Positions 1-12,206 of a stretch of DNA of 64,000 bases are shown here, piece by piece. Location: positions 13,339,820 through 13,403,819 of the forward strand of contig NC_135248.1 of assembly GCF_947623445.1 (NCBI RefSeq), written 5' to 3'. This DNA comes from Clavelina lepadiformis. Taxonomy: Eukaryota; Chordata; Ascidiacea; Aplousobranchia; Clavelinidae. Below the pieces are notes generated by a model. The model was given only the letters and a program-made list of their open reading frames with translations. It did not search any database and had not been told where the DNA came from. Numbering within the stretch: position 1 is the first letter of the stretch; each line of letters starts with the position of its first letter. The translations under genes were made by a program, and so were the position numbers.

Positions 1-1653
1 AGACACTTAATTCAAAGAGTTGACTCGACTCTTTTTCTGAAGCCTACATAAATAACTTTACTTGACTCAAGGCAATATTTGAAAGCACTCGACTGGAATC
101 GATTCGGCTCCTTTTGATTACTTTTCAGCATTAAGGCAAAACAAATATCTATTTTTAGTCCGAATTACACATTAAAATACAAATTAAAATGAATTATTTG
201 TCAAAGAGTGCGTACGGTGACGCCAAATGAAGCAATTTTTGTAATAAATTTTCTTAACGCTTCTTGTTGACCGAAATGGCATTTTTGCATTCTGTTTGTG
301 GCTTGATTTCATATTAATTGGCTCGAGTGTTATTTACCAAATGACTAGAATGGATTTGATTGTTTAAAGGTAAAGATTTGATTTGCGACTCAAGTTTGAC
401 CACTTGGTGACGACGACGACGCACATAGATAAGAAAAGTTCTGTTTGCGACCAGTCACAGTAGGTGGGATATCCAAACACATTTTACTTCTCACCTAGCT
501 TACTTATATAACAACAAAAGTCCGGCGACCTCTGACAAGACGAGTGATCGATCATCTTTGTCTCACGCTGTCAGTCAAAATTTTACAATAGCAACATTTT
601 AAGAGCACTGGTTTCGTTGATTTGTCTTCTACTGGTCCGATTGTATAAGAAGCAGATACTGACCCTATAATTCTGCTTTGGTGTGAAAACAAGCATGTGA
701 GGTGATCACATTTTCTCGGTTCGATGGATTCCAATAACGAAACGACGTTCACATTATTAATTACTGACGTCCAGCCTCTTTATCAGAAAAGCACAATTTA
801 ACCGCGGTTCACAGGTGGAATGTGTGGTTCAACGCCTGTTTTTAAGCACGACAAGCAAACCATCAGTTTGAATAGACAAGTTGCTGTAGACATGATGGCA
901 TTTAATGAGGAAACGTATTTTTTTATCAACTTATGTCGCGAAGACGTCATCGTATACATAGCTATATACTTAAACAAATGTTACATGTTCGAATGGAATT
1001 TGTTTTCAGGGTTTACTACGTATTTATCCAATATACGAAAAGCATAACGATGTATTATTATAGAAGAAAGCGCAATAAATTCTTTGCATTTATTGTTAGA
1101 TTTATGGCAAATTAACAAATATTCTTGCGAGATATTTGTGCGCGGAACCCGCCACGTTAATGATTCACCGTCGAACGTCAAGATAATTAAATTTGTTTTG
1201 ACGACACATTGCCATATTTCTGAGTAATTCCAGAAAAGACAATACCCGAACCTCGCAACCTAACAAAGGGTAAAAAACATTTTTACGACAGTGCGGGAGA
1301 AAATGGAGGTGAATAACGTGACGCAGGTTGCGTCACACCCAGGGAAAGTCGTCGTCTCTTATAGCACAGCTTGCAACTCACAAGAAAAAACTCCCTTTGT
1401 TTTCAAGTGCAATTTACGTCGAGCTCAAAATCGTGTAGGCCCGTCCTTGGAGTGCACTCAAAATTGGTCTGTATTCAACAAAGCCTTTTAAAAATTGAAA
1501 GCGTTGTTTGTTGGCCTGTAGACTTGTTCCTAAACGATACGATACAGCAGCAACGGTACAAAACTCATGGATCATCTGGACCTGGACGTTAGAAGTGTAG
1601 TCGAAAACTTAATAGTAGCAAATGTGGGAACGAGTCTCGTCAAACCTCTAAGC
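1..1653. other. Intergenic, no gene recognised
   Basis: Only short open frames occur here, with no family resemblance and no convincing splice-linked exon chain. The sequence is AT-rich and not obviously repetitive. It could hold 5' untranslated exons or regulatory DNA of the plus-strand gene that starts at 2690. Confidence 0.4.
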
Positions 1654-1991
1654 TAGGGTTGCCATACGTCAGGATTTTCCCTGACATGTCAGGGAATTTA
1701 GTGTTCAAACCTGCGCCAGGGAGAAATGTTAAAATGTGCTCAAAAGTCCGGAATTTTTTTAAATTGTGCTTTAGTCCAAGTTCATCCAGGTTGCCACTTT
1801 TTTTCCAACTCTTTCTAACTTTTTTCTGTATTGCAATGCAACATTTCTTTGCTGTTTGTGTATAGTTTCGTATTTATCCTTCTTTCACAAAAAGCAATGG
1901 CGGAAATGTACTTTGGTAATATTCTAAAGTTGGTCAATGCAACTGAGGTAAATTTGTCAGGGATTGCGCATTATCAAACATGGCAACCCTG
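1654..1991. mobile_element. hAT-type MITE, 338 bp
   Basis: The left end reads TAGGGTTGCCATA and the right end, on the other strand, CAGGGTTGCCATG, so the termini are inverted repeats of the YAGGG hAT type. The flanks are CTCTAAGC (1646-1653) and CTCTAAGT (1992-1999), an 8-bp duplication with one mismatch. No transposase frame is present, so it would depend on an autonomous relative. The single flank mismatch suggests it is not the youngest copy in the window. Confidence 0.72.
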
Positions 1992-2689
1992 CTCTAAGTA
2001 AAATCTTTTGCAACAAACAAGATGATTTTTATTTAACATCAATGTTTTTTTATGATAGAAGCGAAGTTACAAATTTAGGCATTTCAAGACGTAGATCGTA
2101 GGCTACATAGGGTCTACCGCGCATAGAAATAACGATATTTGTGAAGTCAGAATTCAAAACAGTTGTAAGATCATTTCAACTCGCACTAAACGTATTACCA
2201 TTGATAAAGAGAGTTAATAGTCGAGGTGAGTCATTAAAAACGTATTGTCAGTTAACGTAAGTGATGTGTTGCCTATTAGTTTCGAAGACATCGCTTTCCT
2301 CAATTTCCCATCACCGCAGTTTACAAAATCAATGTCATATTTTGTGTTTTATAAAAACATGAGCAAAGATCATAGAACTGTTTTGTGTTTATTTCAGGAT
2401 ATAACCTACAGTTTAAAAGGAATTGGGTCTATGTTTATGTTGTGGCAGTTTGTATGTTTACCCTATCTTGTTTCTTGATAAAATTTATGAACGAACATCT
2501 TGTGTGAACATACGTTGGGACAATATTCGAAGATATCGTGTTCCTATTTACGTCAATTGCGATAAGCCGGACAAAGGAATGATTTAGCGCGATTTTTGAT
2601 ACATCACGATCCAACGGACATACATCAAGCCAAGATAACGGTTGTGCTTTGGCGAACGTAGTCGATTGAAACCCTTGAGCCAATCGAAA
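1992..2689. other. Intergenic / 5' flank of the 2690 gene
   Basis: No gene was recognised between the MITE and the first coding ATG at 2690. The stretch probably contains the promoter and 5' untranslated sequence of the downstream gene, but no clear TATA box stands out. Confidence 0.35.
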
Positions 2690-5600
2690 ATGAATGCACA
2701 AAGCGAAGAGAAATTCGATCCGAATCAAGCATTACATGATGTTTATGTCGCTAAGCTGACACAAGAAGATGAAAGCGATGACGCCTTGTCCCGGATCAAA
2801 GAAAATCTTTCAGAAAGGGACAGTGGAGATCTCAACCAAGCAACCAAGGGAATTTCTCAACCACAGGTCAGTTGTAAAACAGCGACATCACAGTTAATTC
2901 TATAAATGTGTCTCTCGATTTTGAGTTGGTATTAGCCTGTGTTTCCGAGTGCCATGTGTAAGCTATGCAGTAGGAGTGCGTATTTCCTGAAGTGAAATTG
3001 TCGGCTTCATGATTTCAGATAAATTGCATTTCTATACCAACCATACTTTGAGTAATTATCATAATGAAGCAATTTCAATTTAATGAACCGACACGCGGTC
3101 TACGACCACTTCTATTGTCTTCGCTGTGTTTTGTGTACGCGGAGTTTACAAAAACGTTTTTGAAGAGCTCGTGTTCGTCGTTGTGTGCGGAAAAACAAAC
3201 TTGCTTACTATAATAACACCTCAATATGAAGTGGACGGCGACGTCGTTATATATGCAAACAAAAGTAAAAACTTTCAAATAAGTCGAGTTCGAATCGCGG
3301 CGTTTTCTGAATTTGTTAGATGTAATTGGGTAAATGACGTTTGCATTTTGCCACGCATAGGATTTTAATGATGTTGAAGACAGCATACGCTATTCAGCTG
3401 GTAATGTTTTTCGATATAGCCATAATCTGTTACTGTTAGTATTTACAAAGCTAAGTTAACCAAACCAGTAGTGGGCTCTGCAATAAGTTAGTATTATGGT
3501 TACGGTGAGGTCTATAGCCTACAACTTAAATGACTCAGAAACCTATTATACTGTATTGCTTCTGTTTCAATTCACAGGCTTGAAAATTATTTTTGCAGAA
3601 AAGTTAAATTAACCGTTCAACGGCAACATTTGACGAATATCGTTATTAACCATTTTCCCCGTGTTTAAATAGCTGTAGCTTGCTAGAATTACCATTAAGT
3701 GTTGTTCGATTTATTTGACAAAAGACATTTCTTGCTTTGGATGATAAGGCGATAATGGCAAAGTTCTATTGTAACAAAAAGTCGTCTATTATTACAAGGA
3801 CGAGTTAAGCGAGTTGCTCTACTTTTGTGTCCGACCAGGTTGTGTAGTAAAGTTTGATATTTTTAGAGTGTACAGGGCGTATATAGTTGACTGGGATTGT
3901 TCTGCAGCCACAAAAATTGAAATATAAACACTGGTTGTCCTGTCGATGTGGGCAGAGTTTATTTATATTTTTTATTTTCTATGAATGAATATAATATGGC
4001 CTTCATTAAAGTTTTCTTAGCCAAGTGATAGCATCATTACTCTCGTATAGAAAGTTGTAAATGGGTTTTAGTGTTCTTCTGTATTCTGACAGTCGCATAG
4101 GAACGACTCTGAACACCTCCTCAGAGTCGGTGGAAATACTTTTGAGTTTCATCATATCGACCCAGAAGATCAACAAGAAGCAGAAGAACCATCCCGCAAG
4201 AGCATTTTTGAAGTCCACCATAAACACCTGAACGCGACTGGAAATCAGAGGTAAAGGGACTGGCCAGTAAATAAGTTTCAACATTTCTAGTGGTAAACAA
4301 GTCTTATCAGCCAATGGCTTGTTCCCCGCTGATGTATTTATCGTAAACACGCAGTGTGTGAGTGAAGCCGGTAAGGTACGATATACTACATAAACTACGA
4401 TATACTCTGTTTGTAATTTTCAAGGCCGACCGATCGTGACGGAGAAAACAAAAACAAAGAAAAGGAATTTGATCTTAGCAGCAAGTTGGACCATCTTTTG
4501 CCAAACAACTCACAGTTCCAGGTATAAGCTATAACCTTAAGCTATAATATGTACAGTAGGCTACACAACTTGCAGTGGATCGAGAGAGTTGCTGTTTTAA
4601 TAAAGTTGTCATAACTAGGTGATCGCCGAACCTCCGCACAAAGACGAGCAAGACCACAACAAAAGCGGACGTGACATCACCACCGGATCTTCGGCAACAG
4701 CGAAAAAACCGAAGCAGGGTCGACGGCTGTTCGATTACAGCGATCCCACGTACATAGAGAAGAGCAGACGTGCGAGAAGGCGCAAAGTGAGCGAGGTTGA
4801 CATTGAAATCGGATCAAGGCTTTCCCGTTTCGTCAGTAATCCGTACGAAGGGTGCGCGGACAAATTTGCGGGCGGCCGACCCCGGTCTAAGTTTGTTCAG
4901 GGAACTATAGAACGGCCGAAGAGCGCGCGTAAGCACTCGCCCTTGAGTGGGAATTCGACAAACAACTTTTACCAGGACAAGATTAGAAGCGATAGTAGTG
5001 AGAGAGCTTATTTAACGGAGTTCAACGGGCAGGATATCTACAAGTATTTAAACAGCAAAAGAGGATTTCGGAGACGGAGCTCGTCCGCAAGTCCACCAAG
5101 GTCCCTCTTGTCATCAGTAATCAAACAGCATCTTCTTAAACGGGGCTCATACTCTCAGGCTCCGTCGCCGGAAGACTCGCCGCCAACCTCACAAGGACCT
5201 TCGTCACCGATCGTCAATCGTTACCAAAAGACGACCTTTACAACGATTCTCAACTCAGACGGCAAAGGTTTGTTTCTTTTGCATGATGGACTTCTTTATA
5301 TTTTATCTTTATAGTTTGTTTATATTTTTCACTTATTTGGGTATAGGCCTAGGTCTCTTTCGGGCGTATAGTTGCTTTTAGCCGTTTTAAAGACAAGTCG
5401 CCTTTCATAAACCTATATAGTTTTTCCAAACCATTGCTTCAAGTGCACTTCAAGTTTCGTTTTCCTCAGGATACAGATATGCTCTCTTAGAATGGCTGCG
5501 TTTAAAGCTTTAATCTTAAGCAAATATTCAAAACTTATAAATAGCATTGCTAATGCAAAAGTATACCGAGCGACATCTATCCTATACTTGCACTAATTTA

Positions 5601-6920
5601 ACAGCTTTACACCGCATTTTTATGACGAACAGTTTAGTAACTTAGCAATGAAGCGTAATCTTTCTTTTGTACGCTATAACCTATTAAGAAAGACTTGTTA
5701 ACCCATGATAAAGTAGGTATTTCAATTAAGTCAGCAAGTTTTATACATATTATTTCCCTAGAATGTCGACTTATCGATGTGGTGTTAGGTTTCATCAACG
5801 ACAACTTTACCTTTGCAGAGGTAGACCACTTTTCACACTTTCAAAAAGGGGTCGAATTCACAAGTAAGGGGTCACTGCCTGACATTCACAACAAGGACAA
5901 AGCACCGATCAAGAAACCGCCAAAAGACATCGAGTACCTTTCGTCATCTCTTCCCAGTTTATTTCTATCCAAACACCGCCGAAGAGCGGACACATTCACG
6001 AGCCTTGAAAGCCTTCAGCAAAGTGATAAGCGATCGTTGAACAACATGAGCAAAAGCGGAGTTCAAACTGCAGACAAAGGCACCAGCTCGCCCAAGGTAT
6101 CGCGCAAATAAAAAGTTAGAAAATAATACAGCTACGTGCAAATCGTTTAAGTTTCTTCCATGGAAGTATCATAACTTTATTGTGTACTATAACAAGTTGT
6201 TTCAACTGTATACGATAAGCCAGTGGTTCTCAACCTTTCGTGCTCCGTGGCCCCTACAGTCACCTTCAAAATTGGTGGCCCAGAGGGTCAATGGTTGAGA
6301 AACTCTGCTGTAAGCAATAACATGATTTACGATATTTTAATGTTCTAATCAGGCTGAGACTGAATCTATCTTGATATAAAATTGGTCTTCATGTGTTGTT
6401 AAAGATGTCACCTCCCGGTAGCCTACGTACGCATGTCCTGCTCAATACCAGTCTACCATGCGGCTCTCCGACCTTTCAAAGAGCGATGAAAGGTTTTAAG
6501 CCAGACGAAGATGAAGACACGAAAGACACCAAGAAGAACGGGATTAAGCTTCAAGAAATTAAACCGAAGAAGTCGTCAAAGAATTCCAGGACGAAGACTC
6601 GTGTTTCTTCCGCTTCCGGAAGAAGAGTCACCTACAAAAAGTCGCCGCTGGCCACTCCGTCTCCGAAATTTTATCATCGCATCTCGTTTCGGGAGCCTTC
6701 ACCGGATGATTTTTCGGAAACTTTGAGCGAGATTAGAGACCAACTCGGTAATCTGGATGTCAGGGAACCAAACCTGGACGCGATTCCATTAAAATCGATC
6801 CTCAAGAACAGGAGACGTTCCATAGACGACTTGGACGTAGGTACTAAGAAAGGTTTAGCGATGTATCTCAAGTCGAAACAGAAGGAAAACAATTTTTCTG
6901 GGAAAGCAGGGTTTTCGTAG
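2690..6920 (+). CDS. Unrecognised 624-residue charged, Ser/Lys/Arg-rich protein (6 exons)
   Basis: Proposed exons are 2690-2866, 4093-4250, 4425-4521, 4619-5267, 5819-6096 and 6405-6920. All junctions keep frame, and the spliced CDS is 1872 nt plus TAG at 6918. The first ATG in the open frame was chosen as the start (MNAQSEEKF). The product is hydrophilic and probably disordered. It has an acidic N-terminal third, an Arg/Ser-rich middle (for example RRSSSASPPRS near 5075-5105) and a Lys/Ser-rich C-terminus with several SP/TP sites. No signal peptide, membrane span or known domain is visible. The 5268 donor (GTTTGT) is weak. A hAT remnant lies in intron 5. Exon 2 is supported by an uninterrupted frame whose phase fits both neighbours. 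I do not assign a function; a phosphorylated nuclear or cytoskeletal protein is possible from composition alone. Confidence 0.68.
6221..6310. mobile_element. Short hAT (Charlie-like) MITE remnant
   Basis: It begins CAGTGGTTCTCAACC and ends, on the other strand, CAGCAGAGTTTCTCAACC, the end type of many Charlie-group hAT elements. The flanks share only TAAGC, so the target duplication has decayed or the copy is truncated. It lies in intron 5 of the 2690-6920 gene. Confidence 0.6.
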
Positions 6921-8533
6921 CCTACGTTCAACCCAAGTAATTTGGGTCCACGCTCGCCTAATACTAAGACAAAAACTATCGGACCAATTACTATCTGGGT
7001 TTAGACTGAGACTCTAGGAGTCTGGACACTTGGAAAAGTTGTCAGTTTAAGATAACGAATCAAGTCATTGTCGCACGTAGGCTACTTGGCGTTCATTTAA
7101 ACGCTCCATTTTATGCTGAAAGCTTTTGGACCGACTTAAAGACGGTTTATGCGTAAGTGGTACCGGATATTTGAACTTAAGTAAGTTTATTGCCTAAAAT
7201 GGTTTTCGGTGCTGTTTCTCGCGTGTATTCTTACGTCATAATGCTAAGATATATAGTTGAAGTACAAGTTCTCACGCAACAAGTAGTCTGGGCTTATTAC
7301 ACGAGTTTGCTATTAGCTTGTCTGGCGCCCGTGCCAAACAAGAAGCGTTTCCAATGTAACATGACGACCTGCTGTTTCACAACAGCTTTACATTGACTAA
7401 ATAAGCAGGAACTCAAACGTGTGCTTTTGCAATGCAGATAGAAAACCTTACGATGTTTCGCGCGTGGTTGTGTCGATAAGGACAATGTTCAACTAACATT
7501 TTGTCACAAAGCGCTGAGAACATGTATATAACAAAAAGCTTTGTAACTTTCTATGCCGATATCGTCCCCTAGCGGACAAATATTTTCCACCACTGCCTAC
7601 TACACGAACGTGATGTGAAGCTCGTGGAGAACTGGAAGTGTGCTCAAGTTTGCCCACGGCTTGACTGAGTCGCAGCGTAAAATAAAACAAAAAATCTTTG
7701 CTTCTTATTTAATTAACAATAATTTCTGAACACATCCGTTACCATTAACAAGACATAGGAAAATGAATCGCTTGCTTATGATGGTCAATGTCGTCAGTGG
7801 AATTTCAATCAGCACAACTCGAAAACTTAACCATCTTCGATTCCTCAACTTCAAATATTGAGAGGATAATTTGTGCTTAAAAATGTATAAGAAGAAAAGA
7901 AACGTTCATGTATTCACTTGAAACAAGCAAATGCCAACAAACTTTACAAACAAATTAGTTTTTACTAGCACTTCTAACATGTGGCTTAGCTTAACTGCCA
8001 ACTAAAATACTAATTCAGACAAATATTACCAAAATTTAAGTTACTGAATCACTTGAAGAACCAGAAATACTCTTTTTCTCTCCTACAGAGATTTTGTGCA
8101 ATATGAAATGGGGTTTTCATCATACAGATATACATTACACATACTATACAGATGGCTTTTAAGATCGAGAAAAACATATCGATATATTACAACCTAGGTA
8201 ATTGACAGATTATGTAGTAAGCACATGTTAAGGCACGTCATAGCAAATATAGAAGTAAATTAGTATCATATTAATAAAAATTGTTTTACTAGGGTGCCAG
8301 TACCATAGTAATTCATACACGCTTTACAAATTAAACAAAACATTTTATGGCACTGGTGCAAAAAAATGTCCACTATAGCAATACTTGGAACAACAAGAAA
8401 ATTACCAGGTGGACTGTTTTAAGATATATTTCTATTCCTATACAGAAAAAGCATAAATCACCTACTGAAAACATGAAAGCTGCACACGCATGACCAATCA
8501 GCACGCAATAAACAAACCTAATCGAATAAACCA
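6921..8533. other. 3' regions between converging genes
   Basis: This stretch lies between the stop of the plus-strand gene (6920) and the stop of minus-strand CISD1 (8534), so it should hold both 3' untranslated regions. An AATAAA occurs at 7681 on the plus strand. I see no further coding exon; the open frames near 7190-7690 are short and featureless. Confidence 0.4.
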
Positions 8534-10056
8534 TTAACCAGAAGTTCGCTTCTTTTGGATGATTAGGGAAGCCACATTATCTCCACAGGCTTTATTGTGA
8601 GCGTTGTGTGAACCGTCACAAAACGGCCACTGCAAAAAGGAAATGAAAAAGGTCAAATTTAGAGTAATTGTTTATTAGACCGCTGGAAAACTTTCACTTT
8701 GCACAGGGTGTCATGATAAAAGAATCGCTAGTGAGAAATGCGAACCAAATCGTACAAGACTTTGTCACTTCCTTTATAAACAAGAACTACAATTATAATC
8801 AGTAATAACCTTCTTCGATCTCCAGCATCTACAGAAGTTGGTTTTCTCTCCTAGATCTTCCACGTCTATGATGTCATAAACCTTCTCCACATCTTTGCGG
8901 ATGTCATGGTTAAAGCACACTTCTTTTTTGGGATCAGCATATTTATCGTAATAGGGTTTTACGGCGAGATACCCAGCTCCTCCGACAGCGGCAGAAAAAG
9001 TTACCAGATGGATCCACTCTTTAACTGAGAAGAAACAGAAAGGTTCACATGCACAGTTAAAGGCATATTTAATATTAAGCTGTACATAAAACCTCCAAGG
9101 TGGTCTAAAATCATGTTCAAAGTAAAATGGGGTTCATCCGAATGGGAAATTAGACCCACGAACAACTCAAGGACTACTAGTACAACACTATGCAACAAAA
9201 ATAGCACCATCAGGCAAACCCATAGGAATGCAAAAAAGATGGAGTCTTCATGTGCATGTGTGCTGAGGTAAAATTGAATGTAAAAGTTGGCAGATGGTTG
9301 CTGTTAGCTTTGCTATATATAATGTTGATACAAATTGCATTGTTAAATATAAAAATAAAGGATAAATATAGTGAAGAATTGTGTACAGTTTTCACTACAC
9401 TTGCCATGTAACATCAAAATGATAACAAGTATGCATTTGAAGTAAATGGATAAAACAGTTTTCGAAGTTTAAAATAGTCTTAAACATCTCTATTTTACTG
9501 ATTTATAAACTTACGTCAAAATTTCATCAACAAATATAAAACTAAATTCATCAAAACATAAACTATATTAACAAAATAGAAGCACATTTTTACAATATGG
9601 TATCCACTTGAACTCGGTAAAATAAGTTAAATATCTACATAATATATATATTCTATACGACTAACATGATAAGTTGAAGAATCCTCCAAAAGATCTTGGA
9701 ATCGGAACATTTTTCAAGTATGAAGGAACAGCATCTCGGACAACATAGGATAATAGTTCCATTTTTAAGGAAGAACTAAACAATACTAAATACTTGTCTA
9801 CTTACTAAAGCAACTGAACTAACGCTACTGTACACACAAAACAAAGCTGTTATAACGAAAAATTAAACCATAAAATAAAAAAGGTGCACATTCAACTTTG
9901 TTGCAAATGTCACTTGTAATTGACTTAATGAGGCCTATACTATAAAAGTTGGACTCGACATACAAAGAGTTAGCAGTGTTCTTCAAGTACTAGGCTAGTC
10001 ATTAGTCAAAGCCAGTTGCATCCAAAGTGATCACCCTTAGAAACGTTTGCCACCAT
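8534..10056 (-). CDS. CISD1: CISD1/mitoNEET-type CDGSH 2Fe-2S protein
   Basis: The exons on the minus strand are 10056-10035 (22 nt, seven codons plus one base), 9024-8810 and 8629-8534. The spliced product is 110 residues; human CISD1 has 108. Residues about 10-30 form one membrane span ([20 protein letters not shown]), the anchor that places mitoNEET in the outer mitochondrial membrane. The cluster motif [16 protein letters not shown] gives ligands Cys72, Cys74, Cys83 and His87, the same numbers as in human CISD1. In this family the labile [2Fe-2S] cluster works in redox sensing and cluster transfer. Trp80 stands where vertebrates have Phe. The two larger exons are certain. The tiny first exon (MVANVSK) is chosen because its phase and length fit, and its donor GTGATC is only moderate. 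Confidence 0.9.
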
Positions 10057-10384
10057 GAAAGGAGCGCTGGGCAATACGAAGCAGAAAGATGAAGGCTGTA
10101 GAAGCTCTGGAACAGATAATGTGGTAATTCTTGTTTGGCAACGTTGCTTTACAGAGTGATTTCTGAATAGCGAATGTTCAGTCAGACTGGTGTGGTGTGT
10201 ATGACGTAACAAATACTTTGTTTGAATTGAATAATGGTTGGTGTAATAACGTCTGCTACCTATTTTTGATTTGATGGCAGGAGGTAAGCTTGTAAATGTT
10301 CGATTTCTTCACTTATTGATGTATTTAAAGAAAAGCGATTACACAGTTCGAAAGGGGAATGTAACGGAGGCTCAACCACTCAAG

Positions 10385-10456
10385 CGATGAACAACCCCAG
10401 CACCTGGGTTAAAGTCTTGTAAAGACCTCAGTCAGAGGATAAAAATTATGATAGCC
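10385..10456 (-). repeat. Dispersed repeat, SINE-body-like copy
   Basis: Read on the minus strand, this block resembles 54840-54925 and 42850-42935 on the plus strand. All share a stretch like AATCTTTATCCTC, then GACTGAG, GTCTTTGCAAGGCTT and AACCCAG. It is a small diverged copy of a family spread over the window. Confidence 0.5.
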
Positions 10457-10663
10457 TTAAATAACATACCAACTTTCAAACAACAGCTTTCAAGCGTTAA
10501 TTTGAAAACCATACAGACCAATCAAATTGAAATAAACTTGAACACAAGTCTAGTTTAGGTTTAAACCTTGACTTGAAGCAAACTCACCGGCGACCTAAAC
10601 CTTATGGCACTATAACGCAGCATAACGAGCCGTGTTCAATACCCAGTCTACTAGTGGAAAGTA

Positions 10664-10850
10664 TTTAGCAGTTTTCAACAAAAATTCGTGAGTGCAAAGT
10701 GGCAGATTGGCATGGTGCTGTGCACTGGAGCCTCAATTTATTATTATTAATCGGCGTGAAGATAGAAAAGTTCGGTGTGCACATTGATGAATCTCCTCCG
10801 TGCAGGTTCCACACTTTCGACTATGGGCAAGGGCCAGTGGTGCTGTGAAT
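10664..10850 (+). repeat. Dispersed repeat family A, copy 1
   Basis: It shares ordered blocks with 20436-20645 and 21183-21366: GGAAAGTA, CAGTTTT, GTGTGCA, GCCTCAA, a TTATTATAAATC-like block, AAAAGTTCGGTGTGCAC and CCACACTTT. The copies are diverged and no target duplication is obvious, so the element class is open. Confidence 0.5.
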
Positions 10851-10963
10851 ATACTGTATGTCCTTGACCCCTAGAGCAAAGGTGGCATTTACGATGCTTG
10901 ATACCAAGATGTGCATTTTCGTTGTACAAACTCGAGCTCATCCACAACATCCTACATTAGTGT

Positions 10964-11090
10964 TATGGCTACCAGAAACCGGACTCCTAACTGGGATGGG
11001 GTTTCTAGGGTGCGGTTTACTTTTCCTACCTACTCATGTACAACGTTGAAGCGACTTTCAATCATCTGTTGCTTGAACACACCACCTGCA
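10964..11090 (+). repeat. Dispersed repeat family B, copy 1
   Basis: The reverse complement of 32991-33100 matches this block closely. Both carry ACCAGAAACCGG, then GATGGGG, a pyrimidine-rich stretch, GTACA.CRTTGAAGC, AATCATC.GTTGCTTGAACAC and CCACCTGC. Open frames run through it but show no known protein. The class is unknown. Confidence 0.55.
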
Positions 11091-11795
11091 ACGATTGATT
11101 GCTCCTACTGCACTATAGCCCTATTAAAAAGTTAAAACAAAAAATTCAAATAAAAATGTTGTTGTGTTGCCTGAACTCCTTGAAATTCAATCCCATGTTC
11201 GCACGAAGCACTGAGTGGCTCAAATTTTAGAAAGCAACAGCAAATAAGGTGGCGTACGATAAACTAGACGCCTAAAAGCATTGTAAAAAGTATAATGCAT
11301 GCCCAATTGCTCATTGTGCTTATACTACACTGTACACCAATGCTTCACTGTGGACGCTCGACAAATTAACGATATCGCGCTATAGTTAAATCCTTTGTGC
11401 ACGTCAATGTCGCGTTGGATTTTACGCGAAAGTGACAAGTAGGTTAATGAGCCAGTGGTCATGTAAGTTTATGATACTGCTCTACTAACTGTTTATGAGC
11501 GTGTGGTTTCATTGTGCTATAACTACAATGGTTAGCATCGTTATTTTCGCTCCGCACAGTTAATGGCGAAAAATAAACAATACAACACAAGATACAAATA
11601 CTGGCGCGTGAGTTTGTGGGAATGTGGCGCGTAAGTTTTTATTATTTTTTGTGATGGAGATGTATACGCGGAATATCGTAACAATGTGCAATAGGCTACA
11701 ACCTTAGCAATCCGACCAATGTTTAATGCTGCATTCGAACTTGTATGTGTATATCATACTTGTACTTTGATTCAATATTTATGTATTGCATGGAC

Positions 11796-12206
11796 CCAGA
11801 GGTGAGCAGTCGGTACTTTGAAAGTACCGTCGGTAATGGTACCGGTACTTGGCAAAAAATGTAACGACGGTTCTGGTACTCGGTACTATTTTTAAAAAGT
11901 AGTTCGTCACTTTGTCGGTCCTCGGAACCGGTACTTTAAGTGTAAATGCTGCTGCGGCAAAAGCAATGTTTGCCGTAATTATGCCCCCGGTAAAGGTTAC
12001 TCCAGGTCAAAACACATGTGAAATTAGACGCTTGCAATTTTACTTGACATTTCTACATTAAAAAAGATCAACAGATGCTAAAGTTAGTATTAAGGGTTAA
12101 TTACCATGTATTTTTGAAAACATACTTGCTAAAATTTTGAAATAATCACTTGAAAGTACCCAGTACCGGAATTCCGTACTATAGTACCTCGGTACTGCCC
12201 ACCTAT
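11796..12206. mobile_element. hAT-type MITE, 411 bp
   Basis: It is flanked by a perfect 8-bp duplication, GCATGGAC, at 11788-11795 and 12207-12214. The termini are CAGAGGTGAGCAGTCGGTAC at the left and, on the other strand, AGGTGGGCAGTACCGAGGTA at the right. GGTAC motifs are repeated just inside both ends. No transposase frame. The perfect duplication argues for a fairly recent insertion. Confidence 0.85.

Noticed and set aside
3361-3400. Exon-like block between GATTTTAATG and donor GTAATG in intron 1 of the first gene
   Set aside because: It would end in phase 1 and force a stop in the next exon; the chain 2866 to 4093 works without it.
3797-3837. Second exon-like block in the same intron
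   Set aside because: Its donor is poor, and the exon at 4093-4250 supplies the needed phase with a much longer frame.
4006-4350. 114-codon minus-strand frame
   Set aside because: It is the shadow of the plus-strand exon 4093-4250 and shows no family of its own.
9210-9407. Minus-strand frame starting MASVVKTV as first exon of CISD1
   Set aside because: No donor in the right phase; the 22-nt exon at 10056-10035 fits phase and length better.
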